Shown: positions 47,655-56,964 of the stretch, one piece after another
How positions within the stretch are numbered: the first letter of the stretch is position 1
Layout of the letters: each line of letters starts with the position of its first letter
Origin: Akebia trifoliata
Lineage: Eukaryota; Streptophyta; Magnoliopsida; Ranunculales; Lardizabalaceae
Direction of reading: 5' to 3'
NCBI GenBank assembly: GCA_017979445.1
Contig: JADQWC010000327.1
Location: 1-64,000 of the forward strand
DNA length: 64,000 nt
Translations under genes and position numbers: made by a program
The notes under the pieces: model-generated
The model's input: the letters and a program-made list of their open reading frames with translations, nothing else
What the model was told of the DNA's origin: nothing
The model's database searches: none

Positions 47655-47659
<5 letters not shown>
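47241..47659. mobile_element. Foldback MITE 3 of the cluster
   Basis: Starts GGGGGCGGTTCAAAAAGCCATATGAG and ends CATATGGCCCTTGAACCTGACCC, flanked by TA tracts. The internal arms read GATTGAGCTGATTTTTTGC and complement, related to but distinct from MITEs 1 and 2. Confidence 0.7.
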
Positions 47660-47687
<28 letters not shown>

Positions 47688-47689
<2 letters not shown>

Positions 47690-48322
47690 GAGGCGTTCGG
47701 CGCTTCACTCTTTAACAGATGTTTTAACAAACAATTTCAAACCATTGGATATGACGCACACGGATGCTTGAGATTAAAAGTTGCGTTTAAGTTATAACTT
47801 AAACGATATTTATAGCGACATCCTTCATCTTTTTAATAATTAGTACTACCTCCTTATATTCAATTAAACCAAAAAAACAGAGAGTAAAACTCTCATCTCT
47901 TTCGTTGAAACCTTCCTTGCCTCTCTCTCGACCTCTCTTTCTTTCATTCTCTCTCGTTCTCGTTGACTACCCTGTTCGAATGGCTTTGCAACGATCTCGG
48001 TGCAACTACCTCCATCTCGACCTCGCTGCAGCTACAAAAGCCTCTCCATCTCTTGTTGCAACTCCCTCTACGAAGACACGTACTCTCTCTCTCTCTCTCT
48101 ATTTCTTTCCTCCCATCATTCTTTTATATTAATTTGATTTTCGATTTAATGAAGACAAAAAATTAGTAATTATTTAAGGTTTTTTTAATTCTGAAATTGA
48201 TTGTGGTTTGTTGAAATGATTGTTACTTACTAGTACTTAATGCTCACAAACACTTACATTACTTAAGGTTGTGAAATACTAAGCAAAATATATTAGAAAT
48301 CACTTAGAATGCCCTTCAATGG
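47688..48322. other. MITE-end-like start and CT-rich leader, no supported gene
   Basis: GGGAGGCGTTCGGCGCTTC follows a TA tract and resembles the MITE left ends, but no matching right end is found. From 47890 to 48135 there is a CT-rich, leader-like stretch with a short frame (from ATG 47980) that resembles no known protein. Confidence 0.35.
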
Positions 48323-48581
48323 TGTTAGAGAATAAGATGCATAATATTAAAAAGCATGAGATACATTGTATCATTGTTAGTGTATCTCACACAAATGGAA
48401 GGTTGTGATGAAGGATATTCTAGAATATATATTGATATTTAGAATATATCAATTAGGATATTCTAGAATATTATATTAGGTAGTTTTCATATATCTTGGT
48501 TGATGTAATGCCTATAAATACCCTATTGGGGCTTTTGTAATATTCATCCAAAAATTATCAATAAAATTCATTTTTTCTACA
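48323..48581 (+). repeat. 5' LTR of the copia derivative
   Basis: 259 bp with TATA box TATAAATA at 48513; TG...CA ends, directly followed by the primer site. Confidence 0.82.
48513..48520 (+). promoter_or_regulatory. TATA box of the copia LTR
   Basis: TATAAATA about 190 bases into the LTR, at the usual position for a small copia LTR. Confidence 0.5.
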
Positions 48582-48593
48582 TGGTATCAGAGC
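48582..48593 (+). other. Primer binding site, initiator tRNA-Met
   Basis: TGGTATCAGAGC directly after the LTR, a perfect match to the usual copia site. Confidence 0.92.
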
Positions 48594-49325
48594 TCAATCT
48601 CCATTGAGCATATCGATCTTGGTGCGCTGTTCTTCGGCGATGACGCCACCGCCATCGCCGAACCTTAATCATTTTATTTACCTTATTAGTAATTTTTTTT
48701 CAATAAAAATACCATCTTTCTTTATGTTCTGGACCTAGATATCTTATTTTCTTTTTTGCTATTATTTTAGTTTTTTTTTTGTTTTTCCAATAAAATTCAC
48801 AATTTCTTATATATCTCTACAAATCTCCCAATTTCACACATTCATGCTACACGATCTCAATTTTTTTTCCATCTAAAATCTCTCCAATGAGAGTTCTTTC
48901 ATTTAAATGGAACAATCCTACTTTTTTATGCTTCTAGGAGAGATCATTACAGATCTGGTCTAATAAGCCACCGGCTCCGACAGACTCGAAAATAGCAGGA
49001 TACAACAGTGATGGACTTCATAGACAGACGGTGACCACCAGCAAGCACGATTGGCACTTCGACGATCAATGAACATATCTATTATTGAGATCAAGCAATT
49101 ATTCAACAAAACCAATTGCATATTCCTTTTTCAAAGGACCATGCAATTGCGAGAGGATATTAGAGAATAAGATGCACTGTATTAAAATGCATGAGATACA
49201 TTGTATCATTGTTGGTGTATCTCACACAAATGGAAAGTTGTGATGAAGGATATTCTAGAATATATATTGATATTTATAATATATCAATTAGGATATTCTA
49301 GAATATTTATATTAAGTAGTTTTAC

Positions 49326-49431
49326 AGTTGGAGCTTTACATTACCTTGGTTTTACACGTCCAGATATCGCTTACAGTGTTCATTGCGTAAGCAAGTTCAT
49401 GCATTTTAATATAGTGCATCTTATTCTCTGA
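49326..49431 (+). pseudogene. Ty1/copia RT C-terminal fragment and inverted LTR end
   Basis: Encodes VGALHYLGFTRPDIAYSVHC with VSKFMH, the conserved copia block between RT and RNase H (GALQYLTLTRPDIAFSVN in relatives). After FMH the sequence is the reverse complement of the copia LTR start (TTAATATAGTGCATCTTATTCTCTGACA). It is a junction of two copia pieces. Confidence 0.7.
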
Positions 49432-49625
49432 CAAATAGAACTATTGAACTTGCTTGAGTTTTAAGGGGAAGACTTCACCATCAATTATCTAGGTTATTTA
49501 TTTATTTTATTTTTTTATATCTTAAATTTCTCCAAAAAAAACTGAACTGAACTGAAGGCATGAAGCTTTATTTTTTGCTTGGATTTGTTTTATTTTTATT
49601 TAATAGAAGAGAGAAGAATTTGGTG

Positions 49626-49836
49626 ATGGCACTTGTTCAAATTTGCAGTTCAAGTTTGTGGATTTCTGGAAATAGAAGAAGAAGAAGAAGAAGTGATACA
49701 AAAATAAGAGGTGTTGCCTCCTCAAGGGATTTAAAAAAGGTGAAGTTGGGAGAGTCTGACTTGAAGATCACAAAGCTTGGGATTGGAGCTTGGTCATGGG
49801 GTGACACCAGCTACTAAAACAACTTTGAATGGGATG
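49626..49836 (+). pseudogene. First exon of a chloroplast-type aldo-keto reductase
   Basis: Encodes [10 protein letters not shown], an Arg-rich transit-peptide-like stretch, then [19 protein letters not shown] and SWGDTSY. This matches the N-terminus of the plant family of At1g06690 (probable aldo-keto reductase, chloroplastic), whose relatives read KVKLG.SDL.VTKLGIG.WSWGD.SYWN. TAA stands where SYW has Trp, so the exon carries a nonsense codon. A consensus splice donor (GATG/GTAATT) ends it at 49836. No second exon is found, so this is a gene fragment, either decayed or carried by a mobile element. It lies 0.4 kb left of the CACTA terminus and outside that element. Confidence 0.72.
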
Positions 49837-50253
49837 GTAATTAATGCTCCTTTGCTTTTTTTTTTTTTTTCTTTTTTTAAATATAGTACCAAAATACATA
49901 ATCTCATTGTCAATTGTTCTTAATTATTTTTTTCAGTGGATAGAGGACATTGAAATAAAAATAAATGTTTTTTTTCCCTTTGTAATTGAGATGTCCGACC
50001 TCTTAGCCATGTAAATTATTATTACTTATCGCAAATGATTCCATCATTAAATATAGTATACCCAATCCTAGTCAGCATATTTTTTTGTTTTACTCCTCGC
50101 AACTCTTCTTCGGCTAGGCTTGGGCTGAATAGTAAAGCAAGTTCAAGTATTAGTAACATAGCAAAAATGCGTTACTCGTCATTAATATGTTTGCACATAC
50201 ATTTCCCTCCCCCACACACATAGGGTAATATCTGGGATAAATCCTAAAGGGTG
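49837..50253. other. No gene seen
   Basis: T-rich intron-like sequence after the aldo-keto reductase exon, with a (T)n run near 49855. The last 3 bases (GTG, 50251-50253) would be the CACTA target duplication. Confidence 0.4.
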
Positions 50254-50835
50254 CACTACAAAATATGAGGTATTTAGAGGCATTTTTAAACTGCCACTAA
50301 TATCAACTAAACCGCCACCAATATATTTAAGGGCGGTTTAGTCAAACCGCCCACTATGGTGGCGTCATCGATTCCTTTTAGTGGCCGACTAAGGACGGTT
50401 TTAAAACTGCCTCTAAATAATGATTTAAGGGCATTTTTTACATTTTTAGAGGCTTTTTGAAAACCGCCTCTAATAATAATAATAATTTAATGGTGGTTTA
50501 AAAACCGCCTCTCAAGAATATGATTTAAGGGCGGTTCTTATATTTTTAGAGGCTATTTTAAAACTGCCTCTAATAATAATAATAATTTTAATGGCGGTTT
50601 AAAAACCGCTTCTAAAGAATATGATTTTAGGGTGATTCTTATATTTTAGAGGCTATTTGAAAACCGCCTCTAAAAGGAATAATTTAAGGATAGTTTTAAA
50701 ACCGCCTATAAATATTGATATTTAAGGGCGATTTTTTATATTTTAAACGCAGTTTGAAAACCGTCCCTAATAACAAATTAGTTTTTAAAAAAACAACATT
50801 AGAGGCAATTCAAAACCGCCTCTTATATTGTAAAA
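50254..50835. repeat. CACTA terminus and subterminal repeats
   Basis: After CACTACAAAA the motif TTTAGAGGC, AAACCGCC and GGGCGGTTT recurs in both orientations roughly every 50-60 bp up to about 50820. Subterminal repeats of this type bind the transposase in En/Spm elements. Confidence 0.78.
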
Positions 50836-51402
50836 AAATAATAATAAAATATTCATTCCAAAATAAAACCTACAATTATATAAATAAAAAGAGCTTCTAT
50901 TGGCACTACAAATTTCACTTATCACTTATTTATAAAAAGATATCACAACCTATAAATGAATATTTTACCCATCTCAATATTATTTTCCATGAGCAGCCGA
51001 GTCAACAGAAATAAAATCCAGATCTACGGAAAAGCTATCACCTTTATGCCTTATTTTCACAAACCCATATTAAAAAAAGAAAAAAATTGGAATCATGGTC
51101 AGAAATATCAGTCTCCAGAAGCTAGAGACAAGGAAAAAATAAAGAAATTCATCAAACATCAATGCAGAAAATTACTTATAGAAATTCAAAAGCAATAACT
51201 AGTTTATACCCAAATGAAAACAATGAAGATAATTACAGAAACAACATAAACACAAACTCATTAGCAGTTAATAATATTAAACCACTTGTATTAGCAGGAA
51301 TTATGCCAAGTGCCCCTGTTCTTAAATGAAACAAACAATGCCACAACTATTGCACCTGAAAACATAGAAATTTGTTGATCCTTCTATGAAGATTTATAGT
51401 AC
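50836..51402. other. CACTA interior without recognised gene
   Basis: AT-rich; no exon or repeat recognised. ORFs at 50715-51198 are not supported. Confidence 0.4.
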
Positions 51403-51446
51403 CTTTGATTGGGAAGAGGTTTCTTAAGGGCTGATGCATCTTTATT
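51403..51446 (-). other. Exon-like 44-bp segment, unidentified
   Basis: Reads NKDASALKKPLPNQ on the minus strand, with TTTGCAG before it and AAAG/GTACTA after it, both good splice sites. I do not recognise the protein. It may be a fifth captured fragment. Confidence 0.3.
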
Positions 51447-51852
51447 CTGCAAACAAGAAAATAAAAGCGCTCAACAAGACAAGCAGTGATGTCGGAACTA
51501 GCAAACTCTAGATAAAAATGAAATGTTCTTGAAGACATCATGACTACTTCCACAATATTAAATTACTTAACACAATAAGAGAAATAGGATATGTACAGAT
51601 AGTCTTGTGCAACGGAAATAAGAGAGATTAAAAACATGATAAGGGAGGATGTGCTTACACTTTCTCTCACATTTTTATATTAATAAAGGAGAATCAATTT
51701 GACAAGTTTTTCTTATCTCGGGATAATGAATTTATGACAATGTTTCCACGTGTCTACTAGCTAGTCTATTATACAAAATATCAGTGAACTGGCACAACTA
51801 CAATAGATTTTTGCAGGGCAGGTTGAGGATGAAGGAAGCATAAAACAATTAC

Positions 51853-51930
51853 CTCCATAGATAATCCTGGTTGCGGCAACAACTTCATCACCAACATTCT
51901 TTTTGAGCCATTTCCTCAATTCGAAATGCA
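51853..51930 (-). pseudogene. Captured exon of triosephosphate isomerase
   Basis: One 78-bp exon reads VHFELRKWLKKNVGDEV then VAATRIIYGG, the conserved C-terminal part of plant triosephosphate isomerase (VH.ELRKWL..NVS.EVA..TRIIYGG). It precedes the SVNG phosphate-binding loop, which is missing. Acceptor (AAG) and donor (GGAG/GTAATT) sites are at the places used in plant TPI genes. The catalytic His and Glu lie in other exons and are absent, so it has no enzyme function. Position and strand place it in the CACTA cargo, closest to the left terminus. Confidence 0.82.
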
Positions 51931-52477
51931 CTTATTATATACAAAATATTTAGTGTGAGAAAACGACGTGGTGGAAAAGCAGATTTTATCAATTAACAGA
52001 AAAGTTGGGCTATCCCATACAAAAGGGTTCCCACAATAGTCAACACAAGCTTCACTACTGCAGCTGATAGAACATAGAACTTGTGTATTTAGAACCTAAA
52101 CATATAGGTCAGCATCAGATGCATTCAAAGTATTATGCATGGCAGGCCCAAAAAAATGATGTAATTAACAATAAAATCTATAGTTTGGGCTACACCACCC
52201 ATTTACTTATTCAACCTTGGTTTTGGCTTGGGCAAACTGTTCGCACCAAACTCTCTCTCTCTCTCTCACACACCCACACCTCCACCCCACCCACCACATC
52301 TCTTTCCCCTCTTTCTCTTCTTTCTCCTTCCTCTCTTCTGCAAAGAGGAAATAACTTCTGGTTAAAATACAAAATCCCATTTTGTATTACAAAATATTAA
52401 ACAAATTCGTTTTTGGCCGAGTCAAAAACCGAGCCAAGCAAACAAATAAAGAAAAAAAATCTATTCAATGAGCAAAA
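51931..52477. other. No gene seen
   Basis: AT-rich, with a CT/CA low-complexity stretch at about 52250-52345. The ORF at 52083-52400 is not supported. Confidence 0.4.
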
Positions 52478-52545
52478 GGAGAGAGAGGGATTCAAACCCT
52501 CGATAGTTCGCTGTTCAGAACTATAACAGTTTTCATATGGCTATG
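52478..52545 (-). pseudogene. Fragment like the 3' part of plastid trnS-UGA
   Basis: On the minus strand TATAGTTCTGAACAGCGAAC (variable arm), then ATCGAGGGTTTGAATCCC (T arm) and TCTCTCTCC (acceptor strand) follow the order of plastid tRNA-Ser(UGA). TGAAAAC with a TGA anticodon lies just upstream. The 5' half does not match. It may be a plastid DNA insertion in the CACTA cargo. The T-loop has TTTGAA instead of TTCGAA, so it is not a working tRNA. The overlapping ORF (52492-52740) is unidentified. Confidence 0.38.
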
Positions 52546-53491
52546 GCCATATGAGTTCACACCAGTACTAGATTTGAAGGGCATCATACCATAGCCGTCG
52601 AGGTGAAATAGGGATCTAAAAGATCGAATGGAACGATACATAAATACATGGACAAGTACATCCCTTGTGGGTTCAAAGCATATTCCTTTAAGGTAAGGGG
52701 AGGCCTTGAGTTTTAAAATCCTGTACTTGATTGAGGCCACTTAGGTGCTTTTTTATCACTTTACCTTTGTAGAGAGCTGTGAGCTAATCATATTGGGGGT
52801 TTTCTATAAAAACTTGAAAACCATAATTTGCAGTTCAAAATTGATTCCTAGCTGGCCATAATACCTGGTAAATTTCATCGTTTTAAGCATACATTTAAGT
52901 GTGTGATCGTTTACATCTATAAATTTTGAGGTAATTTAAAGAAAAAGTACCCTGTGGAAAAGAAAAAAATGAAGCACACAAAACAAACAATTTTACAATA
53001 AGGGCTGTGGTGTCTAATTGATAATCCATGACCCTAATAGAAAGGAGTTATTTTACTATGGAGCTTAATTGGAGAATGATTTCAATTGTTGCTAAATTGA
53101 AGCATAAATAAGGGTTGTGGTGTCTAAAGGTTGTGTGGCTAGAGCCATTTGACTAATAATTGGTTTCTCTAGTAGTAATCCCATGTCATCACACACCAGT
53201 TATTACTTCACTCAATCAGATATTACTGTTAGTTCTAAATTTGTCCTAAAACAAAATTATATGCCTAGTTCCCACTCTTTAACCTACTCTATGATAAAAC
53301 TGAATAATGGTTATTTCACTCGTAGTATATTTTATAAATGTACTGATTAGAAAACCTTATTCAGATGATCAGTGGCACCTTCAACTATATAAGACAACAA
53401 AGACATGATCTAGCTATTAAACATAATAACAGATCATCATATAAAACATATTAGTTTCCTCTAACCTTTGCAAATTACTTGAAGGATATAC
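52546..53491. other. No gene seen
   Basis: AT-rich intron-like sequence. A minus-strand frame at 52545-52740 (KASPYLKGICFEPTRDVL) is open but unrecognised. Confidence 0.35.
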
Positions 53492-53850
53492 CTTAGTGAT
53501 GGGTGGACGAGAAGCCTTTGCTTCAAAATCCATCTCAGGTAAGCGTGCAACCTCCACTCCGTTGTCAAATAATATGTAGGTCGGAAGTTGGCCCATAGAC
53601 ACTACAAATTTGAACAAGAACTACAAATTCAGTAATAATGGGAAAAATATAAAAATCATCAATGTAATATTTGGAAATTAGTAAAGCATTACATTCAAAA
53701 GAAATACTGAACAGTATGATAATCAGAAGATGTATGGAAAAATGTGATTGTTAGATTCATTTACTGCTCAAAGATATTCCAAATTTTTCTGCAGCATTTG
53801 GGAAGAGACCAAGATCCACTATTCCAAAAGACAGATTTTTGTTTGAGTAT
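53492..53850 (-). pseudogene. Captured two exons of a TMX2-like thioredoxin transmembrane protein
   Basis: Exon 1 (53850-53765) reads YSNKNLSFGIVDLGLFPNAA then EKFGISLS. Exon 2 (53601-53492) reads SMGQLPTYILFDNGVEVARL, PEMDFEAKA and PPITK. Together they match the C-terminal half of the thioredoxin-like domain of plant TMX2 homologues (thioredoxin-related transmembrane protein 2, an ER membrane protein). The exons are joined in frame across a GT-AG intron of 163 bp. The N-terminal membrane segments and the last exon (HFELDR...) are missing. They lie 170 bp downstream of the captured beta-galactosidase exons, on the same strand. Confidence 0.8.
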
Positions 53851-54018
53851 CTGCAACAAGATAGTAATATGAGCATGCAGAAAAATAACTAGTAATGCTT
53901 CAGACAAGAAAATGAGACATACACTAAACATATGAAAAGCAGTTACAAATACATACTCCATAAGAAAGTCTTTTTTTAGTGAAAGTGCCAACTTAGTTAA
54001 TTAACTAAAGAGATAAAC

Positions 54019-55313
54019 CTGTGCAATGATGATGGGACCCCCTTGTGGTGCTAGGAGTTTCGCATTTTTAACCATGTCCACAATCTTAGTAGTAAATTTT
54101 TTCATCTCCTCCTACAAATAAAAATATTAATATTTTATGAAACTGAGTTTAGGTACTGTGTTTATACTTTAAAGTCTTCTTTTGGACATGTAAAATTAAG
54201 TCAAACAATTATTATGAGTTTAAGCTAGAAAGAACCAAACAGAGCAAATAAATGGGAAAAAAAAATAATAAAAAAAAAGACCTTGTAAACCGAATTGTCT
54301 GTCCTCAATTTGATTCCTGGTAGATTGTGTAACCACACTGGAAATCCTTTGGTACAAGGAAAAGACATGGGTATGTATACAAGTGGTTAACTAAAAGTGA
54401 TATTGAAGTGTAAAAATTTCTTATTTTCAGTGATTTGCATAGGCATTGAAGTTCTTTGTTGATTGAAACTGCAAAATAAAATACCCATAATTCCATTCGG
54501 CACAAACATAAGGTCCAATTCGGAGAATCGCATAAAGTCCCACTTCTTGTATGTTTCTAAGAAATCTGAAAAGGTCTAGATTCCCTGTGAAGTCATACTG
54601 AAGGGAAAAAAAATGAAAAGATGCAAAAGTTAGGTTCTTTACTCGTTTTGTTAATATTTTACTAATATATAAAAAGAGAAGAGAGTGAGAGATAGAAACC
54701 TAACCTTGCCCTGAATAGGCTCATGGTCGTTCCAGAAGACATAGGTCTCAATTGCATCAAGACCTCCTTCCTTTGCCTTTCGGAACAAATCTGGCCACAT
54801 CTGGAAATCCATGTAGGAATCAGCAAAAACAAATAAAAAATTCTTTGAACTTGGAGGGTCGAGAGAGAGTACGAAAAAAAAGACAACTATTTCGATAAAG
54901 AGTTTTTATATTTCCTTGCATTGCAGGTGATTTTTAACCATGTGAATGTGCCTGCAAATGCATTTATGATTTCCAATGGAAATATAAAATATTCTCAATG
55001 AACATAACACCTTCTTAGTCTTAAATTAATTAATTTTGCAAATTTTCTTAGCTTTTTTTTTTGTTATAGTTCTCCCATTAGAACATATAAACCAATCAAT
55101 CCAAGTAAATAGATTAATAAATAAAAACCCATCAACCTCTGGAGTGCTGCGTGGATAATGAATGGCACCCGAGAAGATAACCCAGTGTTCTCCATTGATC
55201 TTTAGTACTCTTCTATCATAAGAAACATTCGTTCCCCCTGAGGGCAAGCAAAAACAAAGAAAAACTAAACATGAAATGTGAAATGTAACTCTCCTACAAT
55301 AATCCATCTTCAT
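54019..55313 (-). pseudogene. Captured exons 1-5 of a GH35 beta-galactosidase
   Basis: Exon 1 (55313-55137) starts with MKMDYCRR, has a hydrophobic signal-peptide segment (residues about 9-24) and reads [17 protein letters not shown], then [12 protein letters not shown]. Exon 2 (54800-54705) reads [20 protein letters not shown], exon 3 (54597-54485) [13 protein letters not shown], exon 4 (54348-54282) GFPVWLHNLPGIKLRTDNS and exon 5 (54111-54019) PQGGPIIIAQ. This is the N-terminal part of the catalytic barrel of plant cell-wall beta-galactosidases (family 35). The next exon, with the catalytic acid/base Glu of IENEYG, is absent, so the product cannot be active. Exon phases are as in intact genes. 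At exon 4 the frame-keeping acceptor reads AA instead of AG. It sits inside the CACTA element. Confidence 0.88.
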
Positions 55314-56802
55314 CTCCTTAATGAATCAACAAAATCCTATTCAAGAGAAGAATTTATAAAAAAAGTTTCGGATAAAATTGAAGTGTAACTGATTTAGTCG
55401 TTAAACAACAGAAATCTGGTAAGTCCCATTTTAGAGTAAAAGTTTGTTATATTTTCTTTAGAAAAGTAGGTAGTTCAATTTGGTTGATTTTATAGTAAAG
55501 TTTGTTATATTATTTCTTTCTTTATTGAGGTCGGGTAGAAACTAAAATTTGTTTCTCACAAATACCCCATCCACAACAACTACTTTTGCATTTAAAATAT
55601 GGAAAAAAAGAGATATTATAATCCGAGATCCCTATAACGTTGGTTAGTTTTCAATAAGAGTCGTTCAAAACTAATCTACATTCAACACTGGTTGACCTGG
55701 TACACTCTTTTACTTATAATTAAAGAAAAAGATTATAATCCCAAATCCCCTAGATTATGGTCATTGGTTAGTTTTCAAAAAGAGTCAGTTCTAAATTGAC
55801 TTTCCACACTGGCGGACCTGTTAGTGTGCGAACAATCAGATATTTTTCCTCCACACCCCCAATCCCTATAAGAGTCGTGATAATCAGACTCTCTCACGTG
55901 GCATACTGTGTCTGAACCATAGATTTCCTTTCCTTGGGATACACAACCACATATCCCAATAATCTGTGCAGTTATGCACCTCGATGAAAGGAAATCTATG
56001 TTATGGCACACCCACTCTCCCTGTAATCATGTATTGACTTTATCTTTTAGAGGAATGATTTTCAGACTTCTCACGAGGCATACTCAGAATACTATCCTGA
56101 CGTGGCATGTGTTAGAACCATAGATATTTTTTCTTGAGATATAAAATTGCACATATCGAGTATTTTCCATGGCATAAAATGTTTTAGCACATGATGCCAA
56201 GTCAGGAAAGTATTTTGAGTATGCCAAGTAGGGGAGTCAGATTATCACCATCTTTTATTATTGACTAAGGATCGAATACCGGTGTCTATGTGGGTTGTTT
56301 TGCTTGGTAACACATAGTTTTGCATTTGCTAAAAACATGCAATGGTCCTCGCACTGCTATACTTTAATAGTACAGTTTTGTACTCTACAGGTGGTCCTCA
56401 AACATATCAATCCAATCTATTCAATAAAGGAGCTCTGTGTAGAAAATATATTAGAAACAGATCATGTTAACCATCCCATAAATACTTTCTTCAGGACTAG
56501 TTTCATTATATTTGTTTGCCTAAAAATGGTTTGATCATTAAGATCAGTTGCTTAGAGTAAATCTTATTCAAAAAATGTTCTCAATCAAACACATCGAAAT
56601 AACCCAAAGTGATATTATCAGCATAAGTGGCCTGAGAGTGTCCTTAGTTGCAAATGCATTTAATAGCCCTAAAAAGGGGGAAAAATCAGAAAACAAAAGA
56701 AAACATGCAATTTTGAAGTACTTGACAAGACACACCATTGTATTGTCGGAACTCTCCATGTAAGATGCAAGAAATATAAAAGGAACAAAAACTAATGCTT
56801 AC
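55314..56802. other. No gene seen
   Basis: AT-rich sequence between the captured beta-galactosidase and poly(A) polymerase pieces. ORFs at 55775-56011 and 56295-56763 show no recognisable motif. Confidence 0.4.
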
Positions 56803-56964
56803 TTCTGGAATAACCCAATGTGACAACCTCGCATAAAGAAGGTCAATAGAAACCCCATTGAATTTGAACCTCATTACAAGGACACGAGCATCAGGTACAG
56901 GGTGCAACTCTGTTACTTCAGGCATCTCAGCTAGCATAATATGAAGTTTAACAAAGAAATCCTC
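56803..56964 (-). pseudogene. Captured exon of nuclear poly(A) polymerase
   Basis: A single 162-bp exon (54 codons, phase 0 at both ends) reads EDFFVKLHIMLAEMPEVTEL, then HPVPDARVLVMRFKFNGVSI and DLLYARLSHWVIPE. It matches the plant PAPS poly(A) polymerases (EDFF..L...L.EM.EVTEL.PVPDAHVPVMKFKF.G..IDLLYA). The Asp of SIDLLYA corresponds to the third catalytic carboxylate of the nucleotidyltransferase domain. CTGCAG acceptor and GAA/GTAAGC donor are intact. The first two catalytic Asp residues lie in the preceding exon, which is absent. It is the CACTA cargo piece nearest the transposase. Confidence 0.86.

Larger units (their letters stand above)
48323..49325 (+). mobile_element. Small Ty1/copia derivative with a truncated 3' LTR
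   Basis: LTR (48323-48581, TGTTAGAG...TTTTCTACA), a perfect iMet primer site, a 560-bp interior without gag or pol, the purine tract GCGAGAGGATA, and a second LTR start at 49158 (TATTAGAG) that breaks off near 49322. The interior contains no copia protein motifs. A copia RT fragment and an inverted LTR end follow directly (49326-49431), so the right side is rearranged. Confidence 0.78.

Noticed and set aside
47905..48166. Overlapping short frames starting at or near ATG 47980
   Set aside because: CT-rich leader-like sequence with no recognised protein; the two frames are artefacts of low complexity.
52492..52740. Minus-strand frame of 82 codons
   Set aside because: Overlaps the tRNA-like fragment and matches no family I know; could not be supported as a gene.
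55775..56011. Cys-rich minus-strand frame
   Set aside because: No splice context or family match; lies in the spacer between two captured fragments.
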